A stretch of 60,933 bases of DNA from NCBI RefSeq assembly GCF_015207105.1, contig NZ_JADEXO010000022.1, positions 1 through 60,933 of the forward strand, given 5' to 3'. The DNA comes from a cf. Phormidesmis sp. LEGE 11477. Its GTDB lineage: Bacteria; Cyanobacteriota; Cyanobacteriia; Phormidesmidales; Phormidesmidaceae. The position numbers were made by a program, and so were the translations under genes. Positions 8,479-17,955 of the stretch are shown here, piece by piece; position 1 is the first letter of the stretch, and each line of letters begins with the position of its first letter. The notes beneath the pieces are model-generated. The model was not told where the DNA came from, searched no databases, and worked only from the letters and a program-made list of their open reading frames with translations.

Positions 8479-9705
8479 TTATAGCAGTATTCCAGCAATG
8501 CAGGCCGTCGTGAAGCAGGCCAAGGTTCCGGCGACCATCGCTCTAACGCTAATTTTAGCCAGATCCGACTGACGCTCGGGTGCAATACTGCCGATGCCGC
8601 CAATTTGAATGCCAATCGAGCCAACATTTGCAAAGCCGCATAGCGCATAGGTCGCAATCACAATCGATCGCTCTGAAATCGCATTCTCGTCTATCAGCAC
8701 TTTCAGGGCGGGATAGGCAATAAACTCGTTGAGAATTGTCTTTTGTCCTAGCAGCGCGCCGACCTCACTGCAATCCGCCCACTGAACGCCCATCAACCAG
8801 GCGACTGGCGCTAGCAGCACAGCCAAAATAGATTCTAGAGAAAGTTCAGCATAGCCAACGAGCCCACCTAGAAAGCCAATCAGGGCGTTCGCCGCCGCTA
8901 GAACACCTAAGAAAGCAATAATGATCGCGCCTACGTTCAGCGCTAGGCGCAGTCCGTCTAAAGTGCCTGTGGTGAGCGCATCAATACCGTTAACGCTAGT
9001 TTTTTCAACAATTAGTTTGACGTTTCCTTTTGTCGGAGAATCTTCTGTTTCTGGAAACATAATCTTTGAAATTGCCAGCGCTGCCGGGGCCGACATCACC
9101 GAGGCGGCGAGCAGATGCTCTGCTGGAATGCCAAGGGAAACAAAGGCAGCTAGCACGCCACCCGCAATCGTGGCAAAACCACCGGTCATCACCGCGTGTA
9201 GCTCAGACATGGTCATGGTTGAAACGTAGGGCCTGATCAGCAGCGGTGCTTCGGTTTGGCCGACGAAGATATTGCCCGCAGCGGAAAGGGTCTCAGAGCC
9301 TGAGGTTTTCATGGTGCGGATCATCAGGCGGGCGATCGCACTCACCACAAACTGCAAAATCCCATAGTGATACAGCACGCTGATGAAGGCCGAGAAAAAG
9401 ACAATCGTGGGCAGCACTTTGAAGGCAAAGAAAAAGTCTTCAAAATTCTCGCCAAAGACAAAAGAAGCCCCCGCATCTGAGTAGTCTAAAAAAGCGCTGA
9501 CAATATTTCCTAACCATTGAAAAATAGCTAGTCCTACCGCCGTTCTTAAGATGATCAGCGCAAAAAATATCTGTAGCGCAAATCCCCACAGCACCGGTCG
9601 CCAGCGCACTGCCTTGCGATTGACAGACACCAGATAGGAAAATCCGATGAATACCCCTAGCCCCAACAGCCCAACTAGTCGCTCCATAGGCTCGCTCCCC
9701 AACAC
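8479..9705 (-). CDS. Concentrative nucleoside transporter (NupC/CNT family)
   Basis: 408 aa, normal length for the family. It is a polytopic inner-membrane symporter that imports nucleosides with H+ or Na+. CNT signatures are clear: GQTEAPLLIRPYVS, MTGGFATIAGGVLAAFVSLG, SAPAALAISKIMFPETE, and the C-terminal TYALCGFANVGSIGIQIGG. The gene lies 60 bp downstream of the second O-methyltransferase of the MAA locus on the same strand and could be its last gene. A role in moving an MAA-related compound would be speculation; CNT substrates are normally nucleosides. Confidence 0.93.
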   Translation of the reverse strand: MLGSEPMERLVGLLGLGVFIGFSYLVSVNRKAVRWRPVLWGFALQIFFALIILRTAVGLAIFQWLGNIVSAFLDYSDAGASFVFGENFEDFFFAFKVLPTIVFFSAFISVLYHYGILQFVVSAIARLMIRTMKTSGSETLSAAGNIFVGQTEAPLLIRPYVSTMTMSELHAVMTGGFATIAGGVLAAFVSLGIPAEHLLAASVMSAPAALAISKIMFPETEDSPTKGNVKLIVEKTSVNGIDALTTGTLDGLRLALNVGAIIIAFLGVLAAANALIGFLGGLVGYAELSLESILAVLLAPVAWLMGVQWADCSEVGALLGQKTILNEFIAYPALKVLIDENAISERSIVIATYALCGFANVGSIGIQIGGIGSIAPERQSDLAKISVRAMVAGTLACFTTACIAGILL

Positions 9706-9765
9706 TAAACATCCAGCAGTAGATGTGGCAAATACTACCAGGTAGCGAGCGACCCAAACTGAAAG

Positions 9766-10854
9766 CTACGCCACACTAAACTCCATTCCCGATAGGCTAT
9801 TAGACGTTTTAATCACTTTCTCTAGCCTAAAGCCGCTCTCTTCAAATAGGGCTTGGAACTGCTTTTTGGTGCGCCAGCCACCGCCCGGCGTAGCCACGTT
9901 GATCTGCACAGCGAAGATGCCCGGCATAATCCCATCGGCTTCTGTTTTTGGCTCGTCAATATCTGGAACAAAAGACTGTAGCAAAATCAGTCGACCATCT
10001 GCTGGCAAGGCGGCTTTACAGTTAGCCAGAATCTTCTTAGCGTCTGCGTCGCTCCAGGCAGAGATAAAATGTTTCATCACGATGGCCTTTGCCCCTGCCG
10101 GCACCGACTCAAAAACGTTGCCCGTCTTGATCTCTATCGCATCTGGATCGATGCCTTGTTTGGCAATGTAGTCCTTTGCAGTATGGGCCACATCCGGCAA
10201 GTCGAATAGAATGCCTTTGCAGCCATAGCGCTTGACGATGCTGGCGATCAAGCCGCCTTGTCCGCCGCCCACATCCATGACAGTCTCGTACTGACCAAAA
10301 TCATACGCCTCTAATAAGCCTTCTACCTGAGAGTGAGTCAGGAAGCTCATAGCCTTAATAAAGGTATCTTTGCTCCACTCATTTTCATAGCAGTAGGGAT
10401 ACACGCCGATGCCGTTGGCCAATTCAAAAGGAACAACTCCTTTCTCTAGCGCTTCAGGCAAGACCTTCCAAGCGTCCCACTGAGCCGGTTCAATCAAGTG
10501 CATGGCTAAGTGGCCAGCAGAAGGAGCCTTGTTAGTTACTAGCAAACTAGATGCTTCTGTTGGAGCGAAAACTCTACCGGGCTTTTCTTCGAGAATATCT
10601 ACGTGGGCAAGCGCTCTAAGGATAAAGTACAGCCTTTCAGTATCGGTGTTGGTCTGTGTAGCAAGAGAGTCTACAGATTGTTCGCCGCTGTCGTCTAACA
10701 GATCGAAGATGCCTAAGCGAGCAGATACATACAGGCACTGACTTTTCACAAAGGTCAGCATCAGGTCAAAGACTTTTTGCTTGGCTTCGCTGTTGGGGTT
10801 TTGGGTGATTGTCATTTCTTTGTGTAATGGGTGTTTAATCGCCGCCAAGTTCAA
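9766..10854 (-). CDS. SAM-dependent O-methyltransferase, COMT/hydroxyneurosporene type
   Basis: 362 aa from the first ATG, which overlaps the end of the ATP-grasp gene by 20 bp; the internal Met14 (MTITQNP) would remove the overlap. The N-terminal 110 residues form a winged-helix dimerisation domain (SARLGIFDLLDDSGEQSVDS). The catalytic domain has the SAM-binding motif TVMDVGGGQGGLIASIVKRY, then GILFDLPDVA, and the catalytic-region segment IVMKHFISAWSDADAKKILA. The His there sits where plant-type COMTs keep the catalytic base. It is unrelated to the CCoAOMT-like MysB encoded two genes upstream. Its position where mysD or an NRPS gene normally lies makes it a candidate tailoring enzyme; the substrate is unknown. 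Confidence 0.85.
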   Translation of the reverse strand: MNLAAIKHPLHKEMTITQNPNSEAKQKVFDLMLTFVKSQCLYVSARLGIFDLLDDSGEQSVDSLATQTNTDTERLYFILRALAHVDILEEKPGRVFAPTEASSLLVTNKAPSAGHLAMHLIEPAQWDAWKVLPEALEKGVVPFELANGIGVYPYCYENEWSKDTFIKAMSFLTHSQVEGLLEAYDFGQYETVMDVGGGQGGLIASIVKRYGCKGILFDLPDVAHTAKDYIAKQGIDPDAIEIKTGNVFESVPAGAKAIVMKHFISAWSDADAKKILANCKAALPADGRLILLQSFVPDIDEPKTEADGIMPGIFAVQINVATPGGGWRTKKQFQALFEESGFRLEKVIKTSNSLSGMEFSVA

Positions 10855-12295
10855 CTAGCTTGCCAATGTTAAAGTCGATTTTGACCCAGCCTTTTAGCCG
10901 ACGCAGGTTGTCGAGCAAAAGCAAAGGGATTTGCCAGTTGTGCAACATCAAAAAGGGCAGCGGATCGTTAGGGTCTAGAACAGCATCGGTCCCAGCGGTA
11001 ACTTTGTTCCACCAGGCGCTGAAATCAGCGGCAGAGCGAACGCTGAGCAGCCGCCAAAGCTCGTGATAGGTCCAGTAGGTAGGCTGGCTGTTAGGAAGCG
11101 GCGTCAGGGGAAGTTCATCAGGTTCACCATCAGTGAGGTAAGCATTAGCAACGCCGGGATGATCGTGAAACATGGTGATTGCAGAATGCAGGCGTGGGTT
11201 GCACTCAATAGGATACACCTGGCCATCTTCGGTTTGAATCATGTCAAAACAGATCTGACCTGTGAGGTTCATCTTTTGGATGAAGGTTTCTACCCACTGA
11301 TAAATTGCCGCGTTGTTAACCTGTTCGTAGTTGATCTGAAATGGAGAAGATTTTGAGCAGCAGTGCAGCCTGATTTTGCCTTTGCGGGCGGTGGCATGAA
11401 AGCAGTATTCCTGACCGCGAATGAATTCTTGCATCACCCAGGGTTTGGCTTCGCTGATGGGAAGCGATCGCACATAGTCTTCCATCCCTGCAAACGGCAG
11501 TTTAGTCAGATCCAGTCGCAGCACCGAATCGTATGGAATGCTTTTGACAATGTACTGGCTACCATCACGTTCAAAATCAAACTCTAATATCTGATTCGGG
11601 TCGGTGATACGAAAGACTTTTGGCGCAGAAAGCCCCAAGGCGGTGGCTTGACTACAAAAAGCGTGCTTATCGTCTAAGATTACAGTCTCCTCCGGGTCAA
11701 GGTGAAGAGACTCGCAGTAAGGCGCTAGCGCTACTTTCGCAAGAGAATCATAGTAGCTAGCAATAGGGCTAGAAACAGGAATGAATAGATCGATATTGTG
11801 TTCTTTGGCAATTTCTACAAGCGCCTGACTGTAGCCATCGCTGTCTTTCTCTGGCGCTGGCACAGTGAAAAAACGCTTGACCGACCGAGAAAATCGATGG
11901 CCGCTCAGCCAGTACTTATGCGTTTCAACCAAATAAACTTCATGACCGTCCTGATAAAAAGAGCGGGCAAGCTGCAGCGCTTTGGTCATTTTTGCGCCAG
12001 TAATTAGCACTCTCTTTCGGCCTTTGGTCTGCGCCGCTCTAGCGGCTGCATCGTGCGACGCTTTTTGCTTTGAGTCTATTTCAGCGACTTTCCTATTTGC
12101 TTTCTCTCCATCTGCTTTTCCTCTATTTACTTTCTCGTAGATAGCATTCACTACCATAGACGAAAAAATCAAACCAATATTTAGCGGCAGCAACAACAGC
12201 AGTAAAATCAGCGTGCCTACATTCTTGAAAAATACCGGCAAGAGGCTAGTGAAGACATTAGCGCTAGGCTGGGGCGATGCTAGAACCTGTGACAT
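10835..12295 (-). CDS. mysC: ATP-grasp ligase, MysC-like (4-deoxygadusol to mycosporine-glycine)
   Basis: 486 aa. MysC activates 4-deoxygadusol by phosphorylation and couples glycine, giving mycosporine-glycine. Residues 18-48 form a hydrophobic N-terminal helix (GTLILLLLLLPLNIGLIF), as in other MysC proteins, suggesting membrane attachment. RKRVLITGAKMTKALQLAR opens the pre-ATP-grasp fold, and the ATP-grasp core runs from about residue 200 to 390 (YIVKSIPYDSVLRLDL, WVMQEFIRGQEYCFHA, GQICFDMIQTEDGQVYPIEC then NPRLHSA with the Mg-binding Glu and Asn). It lies 36 bp downstream of the mysB-like gene, and the next methyltransferase overlaps its 3' end, so it is part of an operon. Confidence 0.88.
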   Translation of the reverse strand: MSQVLASPQPSANVFTSLLPVFFKNVGTLILLLLLLPLNIGLIFSSMVVNAIYEKVNRGKADGEKANRKVAEIDSKQKASHDAAARAAQTKGRKRVLITGAKMTKALQLARSFYQDGHEVYLVETHKYWLSGHRFSRSVKRFFTVPAPEKDSDGYSQALVEIAKEHNIDLFIPVSSPIASYYDSLAKVALAPYCESLHLDPEETVILDDKHAFCSQATALGLSAPKVFRITDPNQILEFDFERDGSQYIVKSIPYDSVLRLDLTKLPFAGMEDYVRSLPISEAKPWVMQEFIRGQEYCFHATARKGKIRLHCCSKSSPFQINYEQVNNAAIYQWVETFIQKMNLTGQICFDMIQTEDGQVYPIECNPRLHSAITMFHDHPGVANAYLTDGEPDELPLTPLPNSQPTYWTYHELWRLLSVRSAADFSAWWNKVTAGTDAVLDPNDPLPFLMLHNWQIPLLLLDNLRRLKGWVKIDFNIGKLVELGGD

Positions 12296-12331
12296 GCGAT
12301 TGATAATAGGAGAAGCTACGAATAGAAAGAG

Positions 12332-13180
12332 CTATGAAAACGGACTAGAACAACGCTTGACTAGGGTAAAACCATCTCGAATAGGCAGCATCACCTGCTC
12401 TACGCGATCGTCTTCGGCTAGAAACTGATTGAAGCGGGTAATCGCCTCGCCGTTAGCCGTCCGATTGGCCGTATCTAGATAGGGCTGACCCTGCATGAGC
12501 GTATTGTCTATACAGATGAATCCGTTGGGGGTCAGTAGAGGAGACTCTAGTAAGAGATTGACGTACTCAATATAGCCGCCCTTGTCCGCGTCGATAAAGG
12601 CCAAATCAAATGGCTCGCCCACTGAAGCTAGATCGCGCAATGTCTCGATCGCCGGGGCTACTTTTACCTGGATCTTGTGGCCATGAGCAGAGGTCGAAAA
12701 GCAGCGCTGGGCAAACTCAGCGGCATAGGCGTCTACTTCACAGGCAACTAGCAATCCATCTTTGGGAAGGGCTTCTGCGATCGCCAAAGCAGAATATCCG
12801 GTAAACATGCCAATCTCTAGCACTCTCTTAGCCTGACTAATCGCTACTAGCATCTTCAGAAACTGCCCTTCAATATGGCCTGAAAGCATTTCCTGCTCTA
12901 GTTCTTTGACAGTCGCACCATCGTCAAAACGCTGACTCCAGTCTTCTTGTTGTGTGGCCTTAACCAGCTGCGCGAGCGCAGTGGATTCAGCCGTTGTACA
13001 AGCCTCCAGATAGGGATCGAGCCCTGCGGCCAGACGAGCTACCTGCGATAGATCCGCCTTGAACTGTGCTGTTACAGACTCTTGTTCGGCGGCGGTTTGA
13101 AGCTGCTGTAGCTGCTGAACTAGGATGCCGTGGGGAGTGACCGGACGAGCTGCTGGCAAGGGTGTTTGTTTTGTGGGCAT
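12332..13180 (-). CDS. mysB: O-methyltransferase, MysB-like (demethyl-4-deoxygadusol to 4-deoxygadusol)
   Basis: 282 aa. A class I, cation-dependent caffeoyl-CoA-type methyltransferase: RVLEIGMFTGYSALAIAEAL is the SAM motif, LVACEVDAYAAEFAQRCF follows, and FDLAFIDADKGGYIEYVNLL with FICIDNTLMQGQ holds the metal-binding Asp/Asn residues. Homologues next to DDG synthase genes methylate demethyl-4-deoxygadusol at the enol oxygen. The gene lies 208 bp downstream of the DDGS-like gene and 36 bp upstream of mysC, the usual mysA-mysB-mysC order. Length agrees with known MysB proteins. Confidence 0.87.
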   Translation of the reverse strand: MPTKQTPLPAARPVTPHGILVQQLQQLQTAAEQESVTAQFKADLSQVARLAAGLDPYLEACTTAESTALAQLVKATQQEDWSQRFDDGATVKELEQEMLSGHIEGQFLKMLVAISQAKRVLEIGMFTGYSALAIAEALPKDGLLVACEVDAYAAEFAQRCFSTSAHGHKIQVKVAPAIETLRDLASVGEPFDLAFIDADKGGYIEYVNLLLESPLLTPNGFICIDNTLMQGQPYLDTANRTANGEAITRFNQFLAEDDRVEQVMLPIRDGFTLVKRCSSPFS

Positions 13181-13388
13181 AGTGTGATTGTTATGCTTTA
13201 GTTATATTGAGATGGGCTGCTTGGGGCTGGTTTACTCTTGTAATTCGTGCTTTTAGGTGAGCAATCATCTTATGAACACTATTACGCTAATCACCAGCGA
13301 TGGCGACAAATATTTCTATAGATGCGATCTTTATCGTCTTTGAACAAGAAACGACAAAAGATCGCACTTTCCAAGTTTCAATCCAACA

Positions 13389-15281
13389 CTACGCTAGCGA
13401 TAGCGCTTCTAGAGAATTCTCCTGCTCTGATAGCAGCGGCGAAGACAGCGGTTGACCGACGGTAGAGGGATCTTCTAGCCCAACGTCGCTACAGTGTGGT
13501 TCAATGCCCCAGCCGCCTCTAGGGTAGCTAGCACAGAGAGAGGCATATTCGTCGATTGCCTGGAACAGCGTTTGCTGACTCAGCTCATTCAAGTAGCCAC
13601 ACTGGCCAATTTTGCCCTTAGGCAAAGGCGCAACTAGATTTTGACCTCGCTTTTGAAAAATCTTTTGCTGCGAAGCCCACAGCGTCTCTTTGTTGTTGAG
13701 AACGTCATGCCACAGGCTCAGGCCGAATGAGCTAATTAGCTTCATAATTCGGTGGCACTCTGCTTCGCTAATCCAGCTCATCCGGTAGCTAAGATACGCA
13801 CCGAATCCCATCCCAATAGCAACCGCATGACCGTGCAGTAAGCCCGCCTCAATCTCAAACCCAGGAGACCACGTATGGCCATAGGCGTGAGGGCGACACT
13901 GGTGCGTTTCGTAGAGATTATTGTATTCAGCTGCAACATAGCTACGGATAGCACCGCCTAGAATCTTTTGGGAGAGCGGATCGATTGTGTCATCTCCCTG
14001 GGTATCTATGGTGCCAAACCGGGTAGAGATCAGTCTAGGGCCAGCTGCTTCTAAATATTCAAACAGCTCCAGGTCTTTAACAACGGCCATCTTAATAATC
14101 TCAATGATGCCGTGACGCAGCCAGCCTTCTCTAAGCGTACTAAAGAAGAAACGATCGGTAATAGAGAGAATCGGGGGGTGGTAGGCTCCAAAAAGGTTCT
14201 TGTAGCCAAAGCCGTCGCAACAGGTACGAGGAGACGGTCCGGCATCGACGCCAGCAACAATCGAGGTAGAGAGCATTACGTAGGGCGTATTGCGATGGTA
14301 GAGCGCGCAGGCTAGCCCTCCGGTATCTGCTAGAACGCCGCCGCCTACTAGCAAAACGGGCTCATTACGCGAAACGCCTAGCTGCTTAAACTCGCCCAGC
14401 ATTTTCTCTACGGTATAGATGCCTTTATCGACCTCCATTGCCCTATGCACTTGCTTTTGTAGCGGAATGTTGTGATGCGCGAAGTAGTGCTCTAACCTTT
14501 CCCCGTAATACTGTTCTACGTTTTGATCGATCAAACAGACACAGCGTCCATGCGAAATATAGATATTTCTTAGCAGTAGGTTCTCGACATTTAGCGTATT
14601 ATCAACAATCTTGACAGTGGTAAAAGTGCTAGTGCTGACAACTGCTTCTACCGTCTGATCGTCTGCTGTGCTCTCAACAAATCCAGCGCTTTCTCTAAAG
14701 CAAGAGGTGGGATAAATAGCATGTGGGTTCGATTCAGTCAGCTGCCCTACAAGGTCTATATAGAAGTCTTTTCGCTCTCCTTGCAAAAGAAAGCTCAACA
14801 CTTTTGTATCTTTCAACTCAGACTGAAGCACCCGATTGGCGAGCGCATACCATCGTTCTCCTATAGCGGTATCAAACGCATAGAGCAGCTCGGCCAGCGT
14901 CATGAAGAACTGGCCTAAAGAGAAGTTCAGACAGCTTCTAAGGCGGCGACAGGCGGATATTCCGGCGATCGCCTCGACAGCAGCAAACTCTTTTCCTAGG
15001 GATGCAGAAAATGCGGCGCTGTCTACAAACGTCAAGATCAAATTGTTGAATACTTCGGTAGAGAAGAGCGCTTCGAGATCGTGCCTTAAATTAAAAGTCG
15101 TAGCTAACGGCTTTTCTTTTTGGTGGGCAATAAAACCCTGAAATACAGAAACGACGGACATAGGGGCAGTAGATGAGGTCATATCTGGGCTAAGTAGCGA
15201 CTGATGCACAAACGATGAAGAAATCTCACTAGATAGAACAAGCGAGTTGAGTTGAGCTAACGAAAAAGTGATCGCGTCCAC
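13389..15281 (-). CDS. mysA: Demethyl-4-deoxygadusol synthase (MysA-like) with extra N-terminal domain
   Basis: 630 aa, whereas family members are usually about 400-420. The sugar-phosphate cyclase core starts near residue 214 and has VGGGVLADTGGLACALYHRN (NAD/substrate site). VDAGPSPRTCCDGFGYKNL followed by FGAYHPP is typical of DDG synthases rather than dehydroquinate synthases. A Glu in IIEIIKMAVVKD and the His residues of RPHAYGHTWSPG and LLHGHAVAIGMG would bind zinc. It cyclises sedoheptulose-7-phosphate to demethyl-4-deoxygadusol. Residues 1-213 are a mostly helical region I do not recognise, continuous in frame with no suitable internal start near the core. It is the first gene of the MAA operon. 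Confidence 0.88.
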   Translation of the reverse strand: MDAITFSLAQLNSLVLSSEISSSFVHQSLLSPDMTSSTAPMSVVSVFQGFIAHQKEKPLATTFNLRHDLEALFSTEVFNNLILTFVDSAAFSASLGKEFAAVEAIAGISACRRLRSCLNFSLGQFFMTLAELLYAFDTAIGERWYALANRVLQSELKDTKVLSFLLQGERKDFYIDLVGQLTESNPHAIYPTSCFRESAGFVESTADDQTVEAVVSTSTFTTVKIVDNTLNVENLLLRNIYISHGRCVCLIDQNVEQYYGERLEHYFAHHNIPLQKQVHRAMEVDKGIYTVEKMLGEFKQLGVSRNEPVLLVGGGVLADTGGLACALYHRNTPYVMLSTSIVAGVDAGPSPRTCCDGFGYKNLFGAYHPPILSITDRFFFSTLREGWLRHGIIEIIKMAVVKDLELFEYLEAAGPRLISTRFGTIDTQGDDTIDPLSQKILGGAIRSYVAAEYNNLYETHQCRPHAYGHTWSPGFEIEAGLLHGHAVAIGMGFGAYLSYRMSWISEAECHRIMKLISSFGLSLWHDVLNNKETLWASQQKIFQKRGQNLVAPLPKGKIGQCGYLNELSQQTLFQAIDEYASLCASYPRGGWGIEPHCSDVGLEDPSTVGQPLSSPLLSEQENSLEALSLA

Positions 15282-15929
15282 TCTTTATCAGCAGCCTAGG
15301 ACAGATTAACGTACTAGAGAATGCCAGCTAGAGAATGCTGGCTGAGAAAACCCCAGCACAAAAATAATTTGGCGCATTCAGAATTATGATCTCATACTTA
15401 AAAATGAAATCTTCTAAAGCTTGGCTGCCGCTTCAATTGGACTAGGCTGTTCTACTGAGGGTCATTGCTGATAGTTAATCTTTTCTAGTTATTTTTTCTT
15501 CGAGACTTTTCTTGGTTCTGTTATTAAAGCACTTGTACTAATCTCTCATCAAGATAACACGGTATCAAAACAGGTTGTTTGTGCTCAAAGAGTATCTATC
15601 AAAAAAAATACTGTTCTTTACTCCATACGGAGAGCGGCTAGTCAATGTATCTTTCGAGAGAAAACTATCAAATTTAGGTAGAAAACTGCGTCCCCTTGTC
15701 TGTTTTTTTACAACATTTCTGTAGCATAGGCGACGTATTAATAACTTTGTCGCGAAGTCAAGCACCCTTTTGGCTACTTTGTTCTTGTTCACCGCGCGGT
15801 CCCTGGCTTTATGGCCTATTTGAATGGGGATAAACGCAAAAAAACTTATACAAAGTTCAAAGTTTACAGATCTCTTGACTACATTTTGAGCTCGTATTCG
15901 ATCTGCTGATATGGCAATCTGCTGACACT
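15282..15929. other. 648-bp intergenic region upstream of the MAA operon
   Basis: No convincing gene. The part nearest 15282-15550 is AT-rich and should hold the MAA operon promoter, but I cannot point to a -10/-35 pair with confidence. The part 15565-15900 has a minus-strand open stretch that runs into the symporter gene from another frame. Its product resembles nothing I recognise and may be decayed sequence. Confidence 0.5.
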
Positions 15930-17327
15930 CTACTGCGTAACAGGCCGGCGCTCTGCTAAACGAAAACCTGCGTAGACTGCTAGACCTGCTGCCATACCCG
16001 GTAGAACTTCGTATAGGTCGCCAGAAAGTCCAGCCTGTCTCCAAAGAACAGCTACTGCAACCCCGGCTAGCATCATGGTGATCGCACAGGCTGTAGAAAC
16101 TGGCTTTTGCCATGACCTCAGCACCAGCAGCACGCCTAGACCAGACGCTAAGATCGACCAGGCAAAGATGATCAGTCTAAAGACGCTTTCGTTGTTAGCG
16201 AGTGCGATCGCTAGCACAATTGCCGTCACTACCAAAGTACCGACTTTGACTAGCCGATAGGAGTGCGACATTTTAGGGAACAGATCTTGAGTTAGCGCCG
16301 CCGAGCAAGAGAGAATCTGGGAATCGGCTGTAGAGATAGTGGCGGCGAATAGGCCAGCTAGCATCACGCCGACTAGCACCCCAGGCAACAGATCGCTAGA
16401 TAGAGCCAGCAGGGCTAGTTCAGGATCGTCTAGCTGCGGCAACAGCACCCGACCAGCCAGACCGATTGCGATCGCTGAAAAGGCAGTCACCAAGCCGCAA
16501 ATCGTTCTGATATCTCTAGCTTTGCCCATATGCTCGGCAGAATCGAGTGCCATTGCTCTGACTACAATATGGGGCTGTCCGACCCCACCAAACCCAGCGA
16601 CTATCCAGCCGATAAAAAACGGCCAGAATCCCCAGCCCAAATCAGGCGGAAACAAAGCAACTAGGCGACTATCGGCATCCCCGAGCGCCGCATAAATATT
16701 GCCTATCCCAGCCGCCGCATCAACCGTCACAAACAGCAGCACTAGCAGAGCGCCAATCATCACCACCGTTTGGACCGCATCTGTCCAGATAGAAGCGCGA
16801 ATGCCGCCCGAAAAGCAGTAGGCAACAACAATCACCGCACCAATAATCACGCCCCAGGCATAGTTCCAGCCAAAGATACTGCTCAACGCCTTACTGCCAG
16901 CTAGAAGCTGAGCAGCCGCGTAAGCACCTAGAAAGAAAATGGTAATTAGCGCAGAAACAGCCGAAATCAGCCGATGGCCTTTTTGCTTTTGCGCTAGAAA
17001 AGCCGGCACCGTTTCCGAATCCGAGGCTTCTGAAGTCTCTCTTAGCTGTTTAAACACCAGCAGCCAGGAGAGATAGTCGCCGATTGCCCAGCCGATCGCC
17101 AGCCAAATCGAAGAAATTCCCTGCGTGTAAGCGTATCCTACCTGCGCTGTGAATAAGAATCCGCTCTGCCCAGTAGAAAGCGCTGAAAGAGCAACTAGCC
17201 AAGGGCCGACTGTTCTGCCAGCCAGTAGATAATCGGCTGTAGTATCTTGCTTTTGCGTTGACGAGTAGAGACCAACAACCGTGAATAGTATGACAAAGCC
17301 AATAAACGTAAGTGCGGTAGATATCAT
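15930..17327 (-). CDS. Sodium:solute symporter (SSS family, PutP-like)
   Basis: 465 aa, about 12-13 predicted membrane helices. Family features are ADYLLAGRTVGPWLVALSAL near the N-terminus, STGQSGFLFTAQVGYAYTQG, the Na+-site helix region YCFSGGIRASIWTDAVQTVV, and GLFAATISTADSQILSCSAA (the classic SSS motif with Ser/Thr sodium ligands). It resembles the proline symporters most, but SSS proteins carry many substrates including compatible solutes and sugars, so the substrate is left open. It sits upstream of the MAA operon on the same strand, separated by 648 bp, and is probably transcribed separately. Confidence 0.88.
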   Translation of the reverse strand: MISTALTFIGFVILFTVVGLYSSTQKQDTTADYLLAGRTVGPWLVALSALSTGQSGFLFTAQVGYAYTQGISSIWLAIGWAIGDYLSWLLVFKQLRETSEASDSETVPAFLAQKQKGHRLISAVSALITIFFLGAYAAAQLLAGSKALSSIFGWNYAWGVIIGAVIVVAYCFSGGIRASIWTDAVQTVVMIGALLVLLFVTVDAAAGIGNIYAALGDADSRLVALFPPDLGWGFWPFFIGWIVAGFGGVGQPHIVVRAMALDSAEHMGKARDIRTICGLVTAFSAIAIGLAGRVLLPQLDDPELALLALSSDLLPGVLVGVMLAGLFAATISTADSQILSCSAALTQDLFPKMSHSYRLVKVGTLVVTAIVLAIALANNESVFRLIIFAWSILASGLGVLLVLRSWQKPVSTACAITMMLAGVAVAVLWRQAGLSGDLYEVLPGMAAGLAVYAGFRLAERRPVTQ

Positions 17328-17459
17328 AAGTCGTTCTTTAGACTGCTATATCAATAACAATTTTTGTAGTCAGACAAATGTACCTTTGTTGGTAAGCGCT
17401 TAGCCCGCTTTGATGATAGAGCTAGCGACTTTCATAGGAGACTAAGAAGATAAGATACA

Positions 17460-17811
17460 GCAGCTCTCAAAGGCACGCTTCAAGACTATGCCACTGAACG
17501 GGTGTTGCTAACTCTCAAGCCTGCTGCACCAGTGCTATCACTTACGGCAGCACAGCGTTTTGAACAAGGACCTCTAGGCTTTGGCAGCATCGACTAGAGA
17601 GAGCAACTTTCGAGGTGGATGGAGCACAGCATCACTACCGGATAGTTGAGCCTAAGAATCGTTTAGTTGCTAGGCACTCGCTCAGGAAGGGGAAACTAAA
17701 TCGAAAGCACAACAACTCAAGGAAGAGTATGAAAAATTCTGTCACCACCGACTAAGATATTTCTCTGAATCATGGAAAAACAAACTACTAGAAATCTATT
17801 GTTAAAGAGTC
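17460..17811 (+). pseudogene. Decayed protein-coding remnant, possibly a transposase
   Basis: Fragments of coding sequence persist in different frames: LQDYATERVLLTLKPAAPVL (about 17479-17538) running to a stop, then VDGAQHHYRIVEPKNRLVAR (about 17615-17675), then after a frame change AQQLKEEYEKFCHHRLRYFS (about 17710-17770) running to TAA near 17806. None starts properly and no single frame is open. The style resembles an old transposase or similar mobile gene, but I cannot name the family. It lies about 150 bp from the tRNA-like scar, which supports a history of insertion and decay here. Confidence 0.45.
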
Positions 17812-17955
17812 ACCTAAGAGTCATAAAATGAACAAACGACTTAAAGCTGACTGAGCCAATGACTTTTTAATCCGATATGTCTTGAGGTCATGGATCTAAC
17901 GCTAGTGACATCGAGACGTCACCAATAACAAATGATATGTCACTGTATAAGTGAA

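Noticed and set aside
9440-9757. 105-codon open frame overlapping the transporter start
   Set aside because: It is out of frame with the clear CNT gene and has no domain features.
13389-15281. Reading the cyclase as an ordinary 3-dehydroquinate synthase (AroB)
   Set aside because: The DAGPSPRTCCDGFGYKN segment and the mysB/mysC neighbours point to the DDG synthase branch.
15565-16113. 182-codon minus-strand open frame upstream of and overlapping the symporter
   Set aside because: Half of it overlaps the well-supported symporter gene in another frame, and the rest is unlike any protein family I know.
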